Shown in pieces: positions 8,474 to 17,510 of a stretch of DNA of 46,830 bases. Numbering within the stretch: the stretch's first letter is position 1; each line of letters opens with the position of its first letter. The stretch is from Sulfurimonas sp. RIFOXYB12_FULL_35_9. GTDB taxonomy: Bacteria > Campylobacterota > Campylobacteria > Campylobacterales > Sulfurimonadaceae. A model generated the notes under the pieces. That model worked only from the letters and a program-made list of their open reading frames with translations. It was not told where the DNA came from and searched no databases. A program made the position numbers and the translations under genes. Where the stretch lies: assembly GCA_001829715.1 (NCBI GenBank), contig MICC01000007.1, positions 29,774 through 76,603 on the forward strand, read 5' to 3'.

Positions 8474-9159
8474 ATTCTAAATTTCCTATTTGCAAAATTT
8501 GCATCGATTAAAATTTTTGTATATTCGACAAACGGATTTTGCAATACACTATCCATCTTTCCGCTCTCTACAACTCTGCCCTCTTTTATAACACAAATAT
8601 CTTGACACAAAATTTTAGCAGAATTCATATCGTGTGTCACAAAAAGTATCTTAAAACCAAACTCACTTTGAAGAGTTTTTAATAAAGTCAAAATCATCAC
8701 CCTAGTATCAGGATCTAACGCCGTTGTCGGTTCATCAAGCAAAATAAGCTTCGGTTCATGACTTAGAGCCATGGCAATAACCACCCTTTGAAGCTGTCCG
8801 CCTGAAAGCTCCGGCGGAAATCTCTCCAAAAGTGTGCTATCAAGCCCCACCTGCATAAAAAGTTTCTCAACTTTTGGCAGCGGAATAAAAAACTGCTTTT
8901 TTATCTTTGTAAGAGGAGAGAGTGCCGTAAAAGGGTTTTGAGGCACAAACGCCAGAGTCTCTCCGGTGATTAGCTCAAAGCCGCTGTCATGTTTTAACTC
9001 CAACTCCATGCCTCGAGGCAGCATTCCAAGAAGTGCTTTTATAGTCAAACTTTTACCACTTCCGCTTTGCCCGACAAGAGCAAGTGAAGAAGAGATATCA
9101 AAACTGATATCCACCAATTTTTTTTTGTCAATTGTTATTTGCAGTTTTGAGATATTCAT
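8470..9159 (-). CDS. ABC transporter ATPase without permease partner
   Basis: An ABC-type ATPase of 229 aa most like the dipeptide/oligopeptide DppD/OppD ATPases. It shows Walker A GQSGSGKS (30-37), Q-loop Gln74 in VPQNPFTAL, signature LSGGQ (118-122), Walker B LILLDEP (138-144) and switch His176. The PQNPFTALSP motif and HDMNSAK segment fit the peptide/nickel group, but the usual C-terminal 80-100 residues (oligopeptide transporter C-terminal region) are missing, and no permease or binding protein lies nearby. It is linked by ATGA overlaps to bioF upstream and the PBP downstream. It may serve a distant permease or have a non-transport role; substrate unknown. Confidence 0.85.
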   Translation of the reverse strand: MNISKLQITIDKKKLVDISFDISSSLALVGQSGSGKSLTIKALLGMLPRGMELELKHDSGFELITGETLAFVPQNPFTALSPLTKIKKQFFIPLPKVEKLFMQVGLDSTLLERFPPELSGGQLQRVVIAMALSHEPKLILLDEPTTALDPDTRVMILTLLKTLQSEFGFKILFVTHDMNSAKILCQDICVIKEGRVVESGKMDSVLQNPFVEYTKILIDANFANRKFRI

Positions 9160-10253
9160 TGTTTTATTTTAGCTAAATTTATGCACAGCTCTCTTAACTT
9201 ATCGCAACTAATTCCCACCCTTGCTATAACTCTTATAATGGCACGCTCAACCGTCGGCTGTCTTATACCGCCGACCGCATAGCCCAGAGATTTTAGAGTA
9301 TCACGGATTTGCATCACTTTTTCATTATCATTGATAACTATCGGAGCTATTAGACCATCTATGTGAATTCCCAACTCCTCATAAACAATCTCTTGTCTCT
9401 CCTTTATCTCACTCTTTAGCAGCTCAGTGTTTTCTAACATGTATCTTAATGCATTGTGTGCCAAAAGCGTGTCGTAAAGAGAGAGCGAAGTTGCGTAAAT
9501 AATTGGTTTTGCACGATTTATAAGATACTCTACGATGTGTGAAGATGCAAGTATAAACGCTCCGAAACTCCCATACGCCTTACCCAGTGTTCCCATTTTT
9601 ATATGGTTTGGTTTTATCGATATGTCATAGTAGTCAAAAACTCCCATAAGCTTTTTGCCCACAACACCGCTGCTATGTGCTTCATCAACTATCAAAATAG
9701 CATCATGCATATCGCAGATTTCAAATACCTCTTTTGAGACAAGATCGCCGTCCATGGAGTAGATCCCCTCAACTGCAACTATTTTTCTCTTTGAATTAGA
9801 TGCCCCCAGCAACTCCTCCAACTCTACCATGTCGTTATGTGCAAAAAATTTAACATCCATCCCGTTAAGTCTTGTTGCTAAAACTCCTGAAGCATGATAC
9901 TTCTCATCCATAAAAAGAGTATCGCCTCTTCGCACAAGTGATTCAATAAGAGCCAAATTCGCATTAAATCCGCTTCCTAAAATAACTCCGTCTTCAAAGC
10001 CGTTTGCCTCACATAAAGCATCTTCAAAATCTTTGTGAATTTGATGATAGCCATTAACCAATAGTGAAGCTTTTGAGCTGTGTAGAGGCATATTTGAAAG
10101 CACTCTACATGTAGCAACATGTAGCTCTTTGTTGTGGGAGAGTCCCAAATAATCATTGGATGCAAAATCCAAAATATTGTTATCTACAACTTCTCTAGTT
10201 CTATATCTTTTAGATTTTTTTAGAGCCATCAGCTCATTCTCATAATACATCAT
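9156..10253 (-). CDS. bioF: 8-amino-7-oxononanoate synthase-like PLP enzyme
   Basis: A class-II alpha-oxoamine synthase of 365 aa. In biotin synthesis BioF condenses pimeloyl-thioester with alanine. The PLP-binding lysine is Lys225 in MGTLGKAYGSFG. IVDEAHSSGVVG (188-199) holds the Asp and His that contact the cofactor, and NDYLGLS (33-39) the substrate side. Relatives include glycine C-acetyltransferase and CAI-1-type synthases, which differ mainly in acyl substrate. Its neighbours (diguanylate cyclase, ABC ATPase, PBP) give no biotin context, so BioF is the best but not the only reading. The first ATG overlaps the cyclase stop (ATGA). Confidence 0.82.
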   Translation of the reverse strand: MMYYENELMALKKSKRYRTREVVDNNILDFASNDYLGLSHNKELHVATCRVLSNMPLHSSKASLLVNGYHQIHKDFEDALCEANGFEDGVILGSGFNANLALIESLVRRGDTLFMDEKYHASGVLATRLNGMDVKFFAHNDMVELEELLGASNSKRKIVAVEGIYSMDGDLVSKEVFEICDMHDAILIVDEAHSSGVVGKKLMGVFDYYDISIKPNHIKMGTLGKAYGSFGAFILASSHIVEYLINRAKPIIYATSLSLYDTLLAHNALRYMLENTELLKSEIKERQEIVYEELGIHIDGLIAPIVINDNEKVMQIRDTLKSLGYAVGGIRQPTVERAIIRVIARVGISCDKLRELCINLAKIKQ

Positions 10254-12028
10254 TTAACCATAACCCTGTTTCTACCGCTATTTTTTGCCTCATACAGAGC
10301 TTCATCAGCTCTTTTGAAAAAAAGCTCCAAACTCTCATCTTTTACATATTCAGCAACTCCGAAACTCATTGTAACGGGAACTATCTCTTTATATGCTTCT
10401 ATTTTTCCTCTCATCTTATCAATGATGTAATAAGCATTTTCTTTGTTTGTATGTGGAAGAATAATTGTAAATTCTTCTCCTCCTATTCTACAAAAAACAT
10501 CACCTTCTCGTAAATGTGAACTTATAAATTCTGCATATTCAATAAGAATCTTATCTCCGATATCATGCCCATGTTCATCATTTATTTTTTTAAAATAATC
10601 TATATCAAATATAACCAAAGACAGCGGATAGGAGTAACGGTTTGAATTTGCGACCTCTTTTTTTATCTGTTGATTATAGTAATAGCGATTCCCGATTTTT
10701 GTCAATGTGTCGGTTACATTTATATATTCTAACTCTTGTTGGTAGATTTTCTCTTTTGTTATATCTGCGAATATAGCGCTATAGTGCTCATCTTGCTCAG
10801 ATATAAGAGAAACTCCGGCGCTAAAATAGTACTCTTTTGAATCGTAGCGTATTTTAATCTGATTTTTATGAGGGTTTTTTATTAGGCATTCAATCCAGTC
10901 TGATCCATCTGCATCTTCACAGACATATCCATCCTCTTTTACAAAGAAATCGCTTATGGATTTATGCTCTTTTTTAAACCCTTCTAACGTTGTATAGTTA
11001 TAAAAATATTCAAAAAATTTCTTGTTAACGTCTATAATGCTGTTTTTATCAAGCACAATCACTATGTTTGAAGATGAATCTATAATATTTTTATAGTACA
11101 TTTTTTGTTTTTTATTTCTAATATAAATTACATTTACTATCACCGCCACAAATATCAAAAGCCCAAGCACTGAAAGGGCAATCCATTTAATCATAAAAAA
11201 ATCTAAATTTTTATTGGAAACACTCTCTAAATCTTTAAACATAATGTAGTAACCGATAACTCTATTATCCATATCTTTTAATTCATTTGTAGCTATTATA
11301 TAATTGTCTTTTATTTTATATGAAGAGTTAAAATAGTTTTCAATACCCTCTTTTCTTAAATACTCTCTAATGGCATCGGATGCATCAAAGTTTGCAACAT
11401 AATATTTGTCAATAAACATTTTTGTAAAAGGATTTTTCAAATACTTATTTTGCTCTTTTTCTAAAACAACAACCGATTCAATACCAAAATTTTGCATCTC
11501 TTTTGATATTGAATTAAAGTGAGATATAACTTCAATAGCCCCAATATTTTCGTCTTCTCTAAATAGCGGCACAATGGCACGAATCGAGAGGTCATGCATT
11601 CCTGAGTTTATGGAGAAAAGCGGTTTTTTCAGCAATACTGCTTTAAGTATATCCCCTCTAAACTCTTTTTTATTTTCACCTTTAGTCTTATCCCAACTTT
11701 TATACATGGAGTTTAAATCTTTATCAAATATCTGCACCCAAATATTTTTATAGAATGTGTACTCATTCAACTTTGAGATTAAATCTTCATAACCGTGTTG
11801 AGATATGTTATTTTCTAAGATGTCATTTGAAAGATTTTTATCATTTGCCATACTTAGTGCAATCGCAACAGTAGATTTTTGTTTTGCCAAAATCAAGGAG
11901 TCTGCTTTTTTTTGCATAAGAAGTGCTTCTGATCTGTAATTTTCGTCTCTTAGTTTGTTTTTTTCTTTGATGATAAACTCAAGATAAAACCAACCAATGA
12001 AAATGAAAATAACAATAATCCCAACCAT
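10250..12028 (-). CDS. Membrane-anchored PAS-GGDEF diguanylate cyclase
   Basis: It probably makes c-di-GMP in response to a periplasmic signal. The order is a TM helix (about 2-20), a periplasmic sensor of roughly 255 residues with a Cache-like look, TM2 (about 279-303), a PAS domain (about 310-425) and a GGDEF domain (about 430-592). The active site is GGEEF (516-520), and an RxxD inhibitory site (REGD, 507-510) sits at the right spacing, so product inhibition is expected. The ATG at 12028 has no ribosome binding site; the only good one, AAGGGA at 12059-12064, is 6 nt before an in-frame ATT at 12052 that would add ILKLQKYS. First gene of a four-gene operon. Confidence 0.9.
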   Translation of the reverse strand: MVGIIVIFIFIGWFYLEFIIKEKNKLRDENYRSEALLMQKKADSLILAKQKSTVAIALSMANDKNLSNDILENNISQHGYEDLISKLNEYTFYKNIWVQIFDKDLNSMYKSWDKTKGENKKEFRGDILKAVLLKKPLFSINSGMHDLSIRAIVPLFREDENIGAIEVISHFNSISKEMQNFGIESVVVLEKEQNKYLKNPFTKMFIDKYYVANFDASDAIREYLRKEGIENYFNSSYKIKDNYIIATNELKDMDNRVIGYYIMFKDLESVSNKNLDFFMIKWIALSVLGLLIFVAVIVNVIYIRNKKQKMYYKNIIDSSSNIVIVLDKNSIIDVNKKFFEYFYNYTTLEGFKKEHKSISDFFVKEDGYVCEDADGSDWIECLIKNPHKNQIKIRYDSKEYYFSAGVSLISEQDEHYSAIFADITKEKIYQQELEYINVTDTLTKIGNRYYYNQQIKKEVANSNRYSYPLSLVIFDIDYFKKINDEHGHDIGDKILIEYAEFISSHLREGDVFCRIGGEEFTIILPHTNKENAYYIIDKMRGKIEAYKEIVPVTMSFGVAEYVKDESLELFFKRADEALYEAKNSGRNRVMVK

Positions 12029-12064
12029 TGAATATTTTTGAAGCTTTAAAATAACTAGTCCCTT

Positions 12065-12086
12065 AAATCATATGATTTTTATTATA
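12065..12086 (-). promoter_or_regulatory. Promoter and palindromic operator candidate of the cyclase operon
   Basis: On the minus strand TATAAT occupies 12086-12081, just outside the maf stop. It is followed at once by the perfect 14-nt palindrome AAATCATATGATTT (12065-12078), which would cover the transcription start near 12074. This arrangement would suit a repressor dimer; the bound protein is unknown. Confidence 0.5.
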
Positions 12087-12089
12087 TCA

Positions 12090-12644
12090 CTATTTATTTA
12101 GAATAAATCTTTTTAATATTTCTACATTTAAGCCCATAGCGGTACTCTCATGCCCTTTTACGCTTTTGATGTAGCGTTTGCAAAAGCCCTCAACCATACA
12201 TGCTCCGGCTTTGCCTTGCCAATCCCCATTTAGAAGATAAATTTCTACATCATCCAAATCAAAAGTATCAAAAATATAATCAGTCGTAGAGATATCTATA
12301 ATTTTCATATTTTTTGATTGATATATCATACATGTAATTATGCTTGTTATATTTCCGCTTTGTGTAAGTAAAATATTGCGTGCATCATCAATGCATTTTG
12401 CTTTTCTTAAAATCCTGTTTCGTGAAGTTACGACAGTATCGGCAACCAAAAGCGGATAATCTTCATATCCAAACTTTTTTAGATTTGCCTCATATTTTCC
12501 GATAGTCGCAAGGTAGACAAAATTTTTAGCAGAAGTTGCGATTATGCTATCCTCGTCAAAATCAGCACTCTCTTGCATAAACGTAATTCCGGCATCACTT
12601 AAAAGCTGTGCACGGGTTGTTGAAGAGGAAGCAAGTCTTATCAT
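12090..12644 (-). CDS. maf: Maf-family nucleotide pyrophosphatase
   Basis: Members of the Maf/HAM1-like fold hydrolyse non-canonical or modified nucleoside triphosphates and influence septation in some bacteria. At 184 aa it is of normal size. The N-terminal LASSSTTRAQLL (residues 4-15) matches the family's LAS-S/A-x-R-R/x-x-L loop, and Asp69 in VADTVV is the catalytic acid. VEGFCKRYIKSVKGHESTAMGLN is the expected C-terminal substrate-binding part. Its ATG overlaps the upstream gene's stop by one base. The substrate subclass (dTTP/UTP versus m7GTP) is not decidable here. Confidence 0.9.
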   Translation of the reverse strand: MIRLASSSTTRAQLLSDAGITFMQESADFDEDSIIATSAKNFVYLATIGKYEANLKKFGYEDYPLLVADTVVTSRNRILRKAKCIDDARNILLTQSGNITSIITCMIYQSKNMKIIDISTTDYIFDTFDLDDVEIYLLNGDWQGKAGACMVEGFCKRYIKSVKGHESTAMGLNVEILKRFILNK

Positions 12645-13126
12645 TATAGACTGCTTGAGAGGTACGTTCCTATAAATATAGCGGTTATTCCGAGTATTAT
12701 ATTTAGAGGCACCATGAATTTTCCGATAAGTTCTATCTGAGCTTTAGCGCCTACCATATCGCCTTTGTTTAGGAGCATTTCACCTCTGTTTCTTCTATAA
12801 ATCATAATCGCTAAATTTACAAACATAAGAGTCCAAATACCCTCTTTTAGATGCGAAAATGGGGCAAAATTGCTTTGTGAGAGTCCATACCCTTTTATCA
12901 TAAAAATTGCGGTTACTATTAGAATAATTACAAAAGGAAGTACTATGTTAAAGAGTCGCCCTAACGCATAAGCGATATGCTCTAAGCGTTTATGCGGTGA
13001 TTCTATTTTTAGAAATGATTGATGTGCGGCAAATCGCATTGCTATCATACCGCCAACCCACACGACTGCACTTATAACATGCAAGAAGACAATTATGACT
13101 TTGTATTCTAAAAAAAATTCTTGCAC
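12644..13126 (-). CDS. Small four-helix membrane protein, CopD-like
   Basis: A 160-aa integral membrane protein with four predicted helices (about 8-28, 56-76, 90-108, 134-156). The first helix carries HVISAVVWVGGM, with His16 and Trp23, a pattern seen in CopD/DUF2269-type and related small haem- or copper-associated proteins. This supports a distant family link but not a function. It starts on the last base of the alaS stop (overlap at 13126) and ends on the first base of maf, so all three are probably co-transcribed. Metal or haem binding is inference. Confidence 0.65.
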   Translation of the reverse strand: MQEFFLEYKVIIVFLHVISAVVWVGGMIAMRFAAHQSFLKIESPHKRLEHIAYALGRLFNIVLPFVIILIVTAIFMIKGYGLSQSNFAPFSHLKEGIWTLMFVNLAIMIYRRNRGEMLLNKGDMVGAKAQIELIGKFMVPLNIILGITAIFIGTYLSSSL

Positions 13127-15675
13127 TAAGATAAAATCCCTGTTATATATTTAAGAGCCTCGGCTTTAGCCTCTTGAAGTTTTGTAATATCTTTTCCGCC
13201 TGCTTGAGCAAAATCTGCTCTACCGCCGCCGCCGCCGCCAAGTAATGGAGCAATGTGTTTTATCCAATCACCCGCTTTTGCATCTGAATTTTTTACACCA
13301 GCAGCCATCATCACTTTGTCGTCTTTTACCTGAAAAAGTATTGCGCAAAGCTTCTCATTTTGGTTTTTAAGCTCATCAATCTTCTCTTTGATATCGCCGT
13401 TTGCAAGCTCATCTACAACAACGCTTACACCATTGATTTGCTCTATTTTTATATCTGTTTTTATACTGTTTTGAGCATCATGAAGCTCTTTTTTAAGCTC
13501 TGTTATGTTGGATTTAAGTCTGCTTATACCTGCCATAACATCAAGATTTTTTACCTCTGCTTCTATCTCTTTTATGAGAACTCTCTGCTGTGTAAAATGC
13601 TCATACGCCGCATGTCCGCAAACAGCTTCTATACGTCTCACACCTGCACTTACACCGCTCTCTTTTGTGATGATAAACGAGCCGATAACTGCACTATTGT
13701 CTACATGTACACCGCCGCAGAACTCTATGCTCGTATCTCCAAAACTTACAACGCGAACCTCATCGCCGTATTTCTCGCCAAACTGAGCTTTTGCACCAGA
13801 TTTTTTCGCTTCGTCTATGCTCATAACCTCTGTATTTGCTGAGATTCCACGCATAATTTCATAATTTATTCTTGTCTCTATCTCTACCAACTCTGCATGA
13901 GAAAGTGCTTTTGGATGAGAGAAGTCAAATCTTAGTCTTGTCGCTTCCACTAAAGAACCTGCTTGAGAAATATGGTCTCCCAAAACATCGAAAAGAACTG
14001 CATGAAGCAAGTGAGTCGCCGAGTGGTGTTTAGTTATCTCGCCTCTTGAAATATCTACAACAGCCTCAACTTCATCGCCGACTTTTAGCTCTTTTTCTAC
14101 CAAGATTTGTGACAAGTTCAGTCCAAAAAATTTCTTAGTATCGCTTACTTTTGCAAAGCCTGCCAACTCCCCGCTATCTCCGCACTGCCCACCACTTTGA
14201 GCATAAAAAGGAGTAATATCTAAAAATACCCAGCCGTTTGTGCCTGATGAGAGTTTCTCTGCATGATGGTAGCTCTCATCTAAAAGTGCCAAAACTTTAC
14301 TTTTTTGTTTTGTGCTCTCATATCCCACGAAACTGTTTTCGCCGAATTTCTCTAAAAGCTCTTTAAAATCTCCGTGAACTGCATCGTCTCCGCTGCCTTT
14401 CCAAGCAGCTTTTGCACGAGTGCGCTGCTCGCTCATCAACTCTTCAAATTTAGCAGAGTCCAGTTTGAGATCTTTCTCTCTCAGCATATCTTCAGTCAAG
14501 TCAAGCGGAAAACCAAAAGTGTCATAAAGTTTAAACGCAACCTCTCCGCTGAAAACCTCTTTTGTATTTTCAAGTTCAGCATTGAAAAGCTCGATTCCAG
14601 ATGCGATAGTTTTGAAAAATCTCGCCTCTTCAAGCTCTATCTGCTCTTTTACGGCATTTGATTTTAGAGCCAAATAGTCATACTCTTTACCCATAATCGC
14701 TACAACCGTATCTACGAGTTTGTGCATAAACGGTTCGCTAAACCCTAAAAGATATCCATGTCTAACGGCTCTTCTTAAGATACGACGAAGAACATAACCA
14801 CGTCCCTCGTTTGAGAAGTTTACACCTTGAGCAAGTAAAAAGAGTACCGTTCTTATATGGTCGGCTATAACACGGTAAGACGCGCCGCTAGCGTAAACAT
14901 ACTCTTTACCTATAAGTGCTTCAACTTTTTTGATAATCGGCATAAAAAGAGATGAAGAGTAGTTGCTTGTAACGCCCTCGCTGATTGCGACAACACGCTC
15001 TAGCCCCATGCCTGTGTCAATAGATGGTTTTGGAAGAGGAGTCAGTTTGCCGTCCGCACTTCTCTCATACTGCATAAACACAAGATTCCAAATTTCCAAA
15101 AATCTGTCGCCGTCTCCGCCCATATAATCTTCAGGTCCGCTAAAACTCTCTGCACCTTGGTCAAAAAATATCTCGCTGCACGGTCCGCACGGTCCTGTAT
15201 CGCCCATCTGCCAAAAGTTATCTTTATCGCCTAGACGCATGATTCTGTCAAGACTTACATGCTTCTGCCATAGCATCTCAGCTTCATCATCGCTCTCATG
15301 AACGGTTACCCAAAGCTTCTCTTTTGGAAATTTCATAACCTCGGTTATAAACTCCCAAGCATAGTCGATTGCATCTTCTTTGAAGTAGTTGCCGAAGCTA
15401 AAATTGCCAAGCATCTCAAAAAAAGTGTGGTGTCTTGCGGTGTAACCTACATTTTCAAGGTCATTATGCTTTCCGCCTGCACGAATACATGTCTGACATG
15501 AAGTTGCACGCGGATTGTGAGGAGCCGGTACTTCGCCTGTAAAAATTGACTTAAAAGGCACCATGCCCGCATTGTTAAAAAGCAGTGTTGCATCATCAGG
15601 AACAAGCGGAGCACTTGCTACTCTATCATGGTTTTTTGATTCAAAAAATCTTAAAAACTCTTCTCTAATATCCAT
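13126..15675 (-). CDS. alaS: Alanyl-tRNA synthetase
   Basis: It charges tRNA-Ala and edits mischarged Ser/Gly. I use the ATG at 15675: AAGAG lies about 8 nt upstream, and the protein then begins [12 protein letters not shown] like other AlaRS, giving 849 aa; longer in-frame readings extend past the promoter. Class II catalytic motifs include [16 protein letters not shown] (about 77-92) and [13 protein letters not shown] (157-169). The editing domain has HSATH (551-555) and CGGVH (653-657), the zinc site, both intact. The Gly-rich [15 protein letters not shown] near the end belongs to the C-Ala domain. Its own -10 box lies in the gap after the aldehyde dehydrogenase. Confidence 0.97.
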   Translation of the reverse strand: MDIREEFLRFFESKNHDRVASAPLVPDDATLLFNNAGMVPFKSIFTGEVPAPHNPRATSCQTCIRAGGKHNDLENVGYTARHHTFFEMLGNFSFGNYFKEDAIDYAWEFITEVMKFPKEKLWVTVHESDDEAEMLWQKHVSLDRIMRLGDKDNFWQMGDTGPCGPCSEIFFDQGAESFSGPEDYMGGDGDRFLEIWNLVFMQYERSADGKLTPLPKPSIDTGMGLERVVAISEGVTSNYSSSLFMPIIKKVEALIGKEYVYASGASYRVIADHIRTVLFLLAQGVNFSNEGRGYVLRRILRRAVRHGYLLGFSEPFMHKLVDTVVAIMGKEYDYLALKSNAVKEQIELEEARFFKTIASGIELFNAELENTKEVFSGEVAFKLYDTFGFPLDLTEDMLREKDLKLDSAKFEELMSEQRTRAKAAWKGSGDDAVHGDFKELLEKFGENSFVGYESTKQKSKVLALLDESYHHAEKLSSGTNGWVFLDITPFYAQSGGQCGDSGELAGFAKVSDTKKFFGLNLSQILVEKELKVGDEVEAVVDISRGEITKHHSATHLLHAVLFDVLGDHISQAGSLVEATRLRFDFSHPKALSHAELVEIETRINYEIMRGISANTEVMSIDEAKKSGAKAQFGEKYGDEVRVVSFGDTSIEFCGGVHVDNSAVIGSFIITKESGVSAGVRRIEAVCGHAAYEHFTQQRVLIKEIEAEVKNLDVMAGISRLKSNITELKKELHDAQNSIKTDIKIEQINGVSVVVDELANGDIKEKIDELKNQNEKLCAILFQVKDDKVMMAAGVKNSDAKAGDWIKHIAPLLGGGGGGRADFAQAGGKDITKLQEAKAEALKYITGILS

Positions 15676-15705
15676 AAGCATATCTCTTATTATAAAAATT
15701 GCGCG

Positions 15706-15711
15706 ATTATA
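15706..15711 (-). promoter_or_regulatory. alaS -10 box
   Basis: The minus strand reads GATATAATCGCGC, with TATAAT at 15711-15706. Transcription would start near 15699, leaving a UTR of about 24 nt that holds the AAGAG ribosome binding site. This supports the short alaS start at 15675. Confidence 0.6.
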
Positions 15712-15777
15712 TCTAAAAATCGTGATATAAGTGTTTAAAAGACACAAGCATCTCTTTTGAGTTACAATGAAGTGCCT

Positions 15778-17193
15778 TTAACAGATTACGACACTCTTAA
15801 TCTCGCTCATCTCTTCAATAGCAAATCGTGGACCTTCTCGTCCTACACCGCTAAGCTTTACTCCGCCGTACGGCTGAATATCAAAACGCAAAGTCGGCAT
15901 ATCGTTAATAACGACTCCGCCTGCATCAAGCTCATAAATCGCTCTTTTTGTGAGAGCCAAATCATTTGTAAAGATTGAGAACTGCAGACCGTAAGGTGAA
16001 TTATTTATCTTTGATGCTGCTTCGTCAAAACTATCTACTTTTATAAGCGAAACTATCGGGGCAAAAACCTCTTCGCAGACAATCGCCATATCATCACGAA
16101 CATCCGCCATTACACATGGATAGAAGATTTTCCCATCCTTTTGCGGAGCAAGCATAGGCACTGCACCCTCTTTTATGGCACTCTCTACCCAGTTCATAGC
16201 CCTAATGCAGGCTTCATCATTAATAAGCGGACCCATAAAAGTATCATCGTTATATGGAGAGCCGACAATGAGTTTTTTACTCTCTTGCGCCATCTTTGCC
16301 GCAAACTCATCATAAACTTTCGCATTGACATAGATACGCTGAAGAGAGATGCAAACCTGACCGGAGTTTACAAAAGCACCCAACGCACATCTTTGGGATG
16401 CCAAATCTAGATCTGCACTCTCGTCTATGTAAGTTGCTGCATTTCCGCCAAGCTCTAGAGATATCTTTTTTATTCCTGCACTTCTTGCGATTATATTTCC
16501 TACAGTTACACTCCCCGTAAAACTTATAACCCTTGGAATATCGCTTGTTACTAACGTATTTCCAACCTCTGCATCTCCGTAAACTACGCTTAGCGCATCT
16601 TTAATGGCATATTTGCTCTGGATAAATAGTTTTGCAAACTTATAGGCAGTTAATGGGGCTTCAGGAGTCGGCTTAAGCACAACTGCATTTCCGGCAACCA
16701 AAGCAGGAGCTAACTTATGTGCCACAAGATTTAGCGGGAAATTAAAAGGAGTGATTGCCACGACAACACCTGCAGGCTCTCTTACAAAATAGGAGATTGT
16801 TTTTTTTCCGCTGTTCATCGCATCGGTATTTATAGTCTCACCGTGCATCGTTCTCATCGTCTCGGCTGAGAGTGTAAGAGTCTCAATACATCTCTCAACT
16901 TCAATACGTGAAAATGTTATAGGCTTACCCACTTCGTCTGTTATGGTTTTTGCCATCTCCTCCTTAGACTCTCTTAGCTTTTGAGCAACATCCAAAAGCC
17001 AGTTGCATCTCTGCGAAAGTGTTGTTTTTTTTGCCTCTTTTGCTGCCTCTTTTGCTATATTTAAAGCCTTTTTTGCATCCTCCGCATCACAAACATGAGA
17101 TCTTGAAACTACTTCGCCGCTATATGGACTTACTCTCTCTTGATACTCTGTTTTTGCCGCTTCTTGTGAGCCAAAATAAATCTTCGCCACCAT
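15778..17193 (-). CDS. NAD(P)-dependent aldehyde dehydrogenase
   Basis: An ALDH-superfamily enzyme oxidising an aldehyde to its acid. The ATG at 17193 (471 aa) has GGAG 6 nt upstream; a TTG four codons earlier is disfavoured. Catalytic residues are Asn151 in PFNFP, Glu247 in LELGG and Cys281 in NSGQVCISLQR. The SGQVCISLQRIYV signature and overall length resemble the lactaldehyde/non-phosphorylating glyceraldehyde-3-phosphate dehydrogenase branch, so a small hydroxyaldehyde or glycolytic substrate is possible but unproven. The N-terminal third is unusually rich in KKAKEAAKEAKK-type helix. It reads toward alaS but is separated by the alaS promoter. Confidence 0.9.
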   Translation of the reverse strand: MVAKIYFGSQEAAKTEYQERVSPYSGEVVSRSHVCDAEDAKKALNIAKEAAKEAKKTTLSQRCNWLLDVAQKLRESKEEMAKTITDEVGKPITFSRIEVERCIETLTLSAETMRTMHGETINTDAMNSGKKTISYFVREPAGVVVAITPFNFPLNLVAHKLAPALVAGNAVVLKPTPEAPLTAYKFAKLFIQSKYAIKDALSVVYGDAEVGNTLVTSDIPRVISFTGSVTVGNIIARSAGIKKISLELGGNAATYIDESADLDLASQRCALGAFVNSGQVCISLQRIYVNAKVYDEFAAKMAQESKKLIVGSPYNDDTFMGPLINDEACIRAMNWVESAIKEGAVPMLAPQKDGKIFYPCVMADVRDDMAIVCEEVFAPIVSLIKVDSFDEAASKINNSPYGLQFSIFTNDLALTKRAIYELDAGGVVINDMPTLRFDIQPYGGVKLSGVGREGPRFAIEEMSEIKSVVIC

Positions 17194-17273
17194 AAAATTC
17201 TCCAACTAAAATTTTTTATTTTTTGCTTTTTATATTTATGTTATTATAGTGTAAAAAGAAGAAGGAGGAAGTT

Positions 17274-17510
17274 ATGGAAGTAACTCGCTATATTTTTCAA
17301 TCACCTTATTCAAATCAAGTTCAAATCGGCAAACCCGATGCAAGTTCGTCGCAAGAAACAAAAGGTGAGGAGCCACAAATCATACAGCAGCCCTCAGGAA
17401 AGCAGTTAGGTGATATCCCTGCACCAAAAGCGGCACAAACGCAAACCGACACGCCATCGCAGACTACTCCCGAACCTGTGATAGAGGTCAGTTTGGATAC
17501 ATATGCATAA
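17274..17510 (+). CDS. Unknown 78-aa Pro/Gln/Thr-rich protein
   Basis: I do not recognise this protein. It begins MEVTRYIFQSPYSNQVQIGKP and then is low-complexity, rich in Q, T, P, S and K, and so probably disordered, ending IEVSLDTYA. A strong GGAGG site 6-7 nt before the ATG, and a TTATAGT-like -10 about 30 nt upstream, support real expression. It overlaps the thioredoxin-like gene by 8 nt, implying translational coupling. No signal peptide or membrane helix is seen. The composition recalls small structural or flagellar-associated proteins, but that is only an impression. Confidence 0.6.
   Translation: MEVTRYIFQSPYSNQVQIGKPDASSSQETKGEEPQIIQQPSGKQLGDIPAPKAAQTQTDTPSQTTPEPVIEVSLDTYA

Noticed and set aside
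13360..13842. 160-codon plus-strand frame within alaS
   Set aside because: Cys/Tyr/Phe-rich composition without a ribosome binding site; it mirrors alaS codons.
15676..15747. Extended alaS N-terminus
   Set aside because: It would run through the TATAAT at 15706-15711 and has no family resemblance; the ATG at 15675 gives the usual MDIREEF start.
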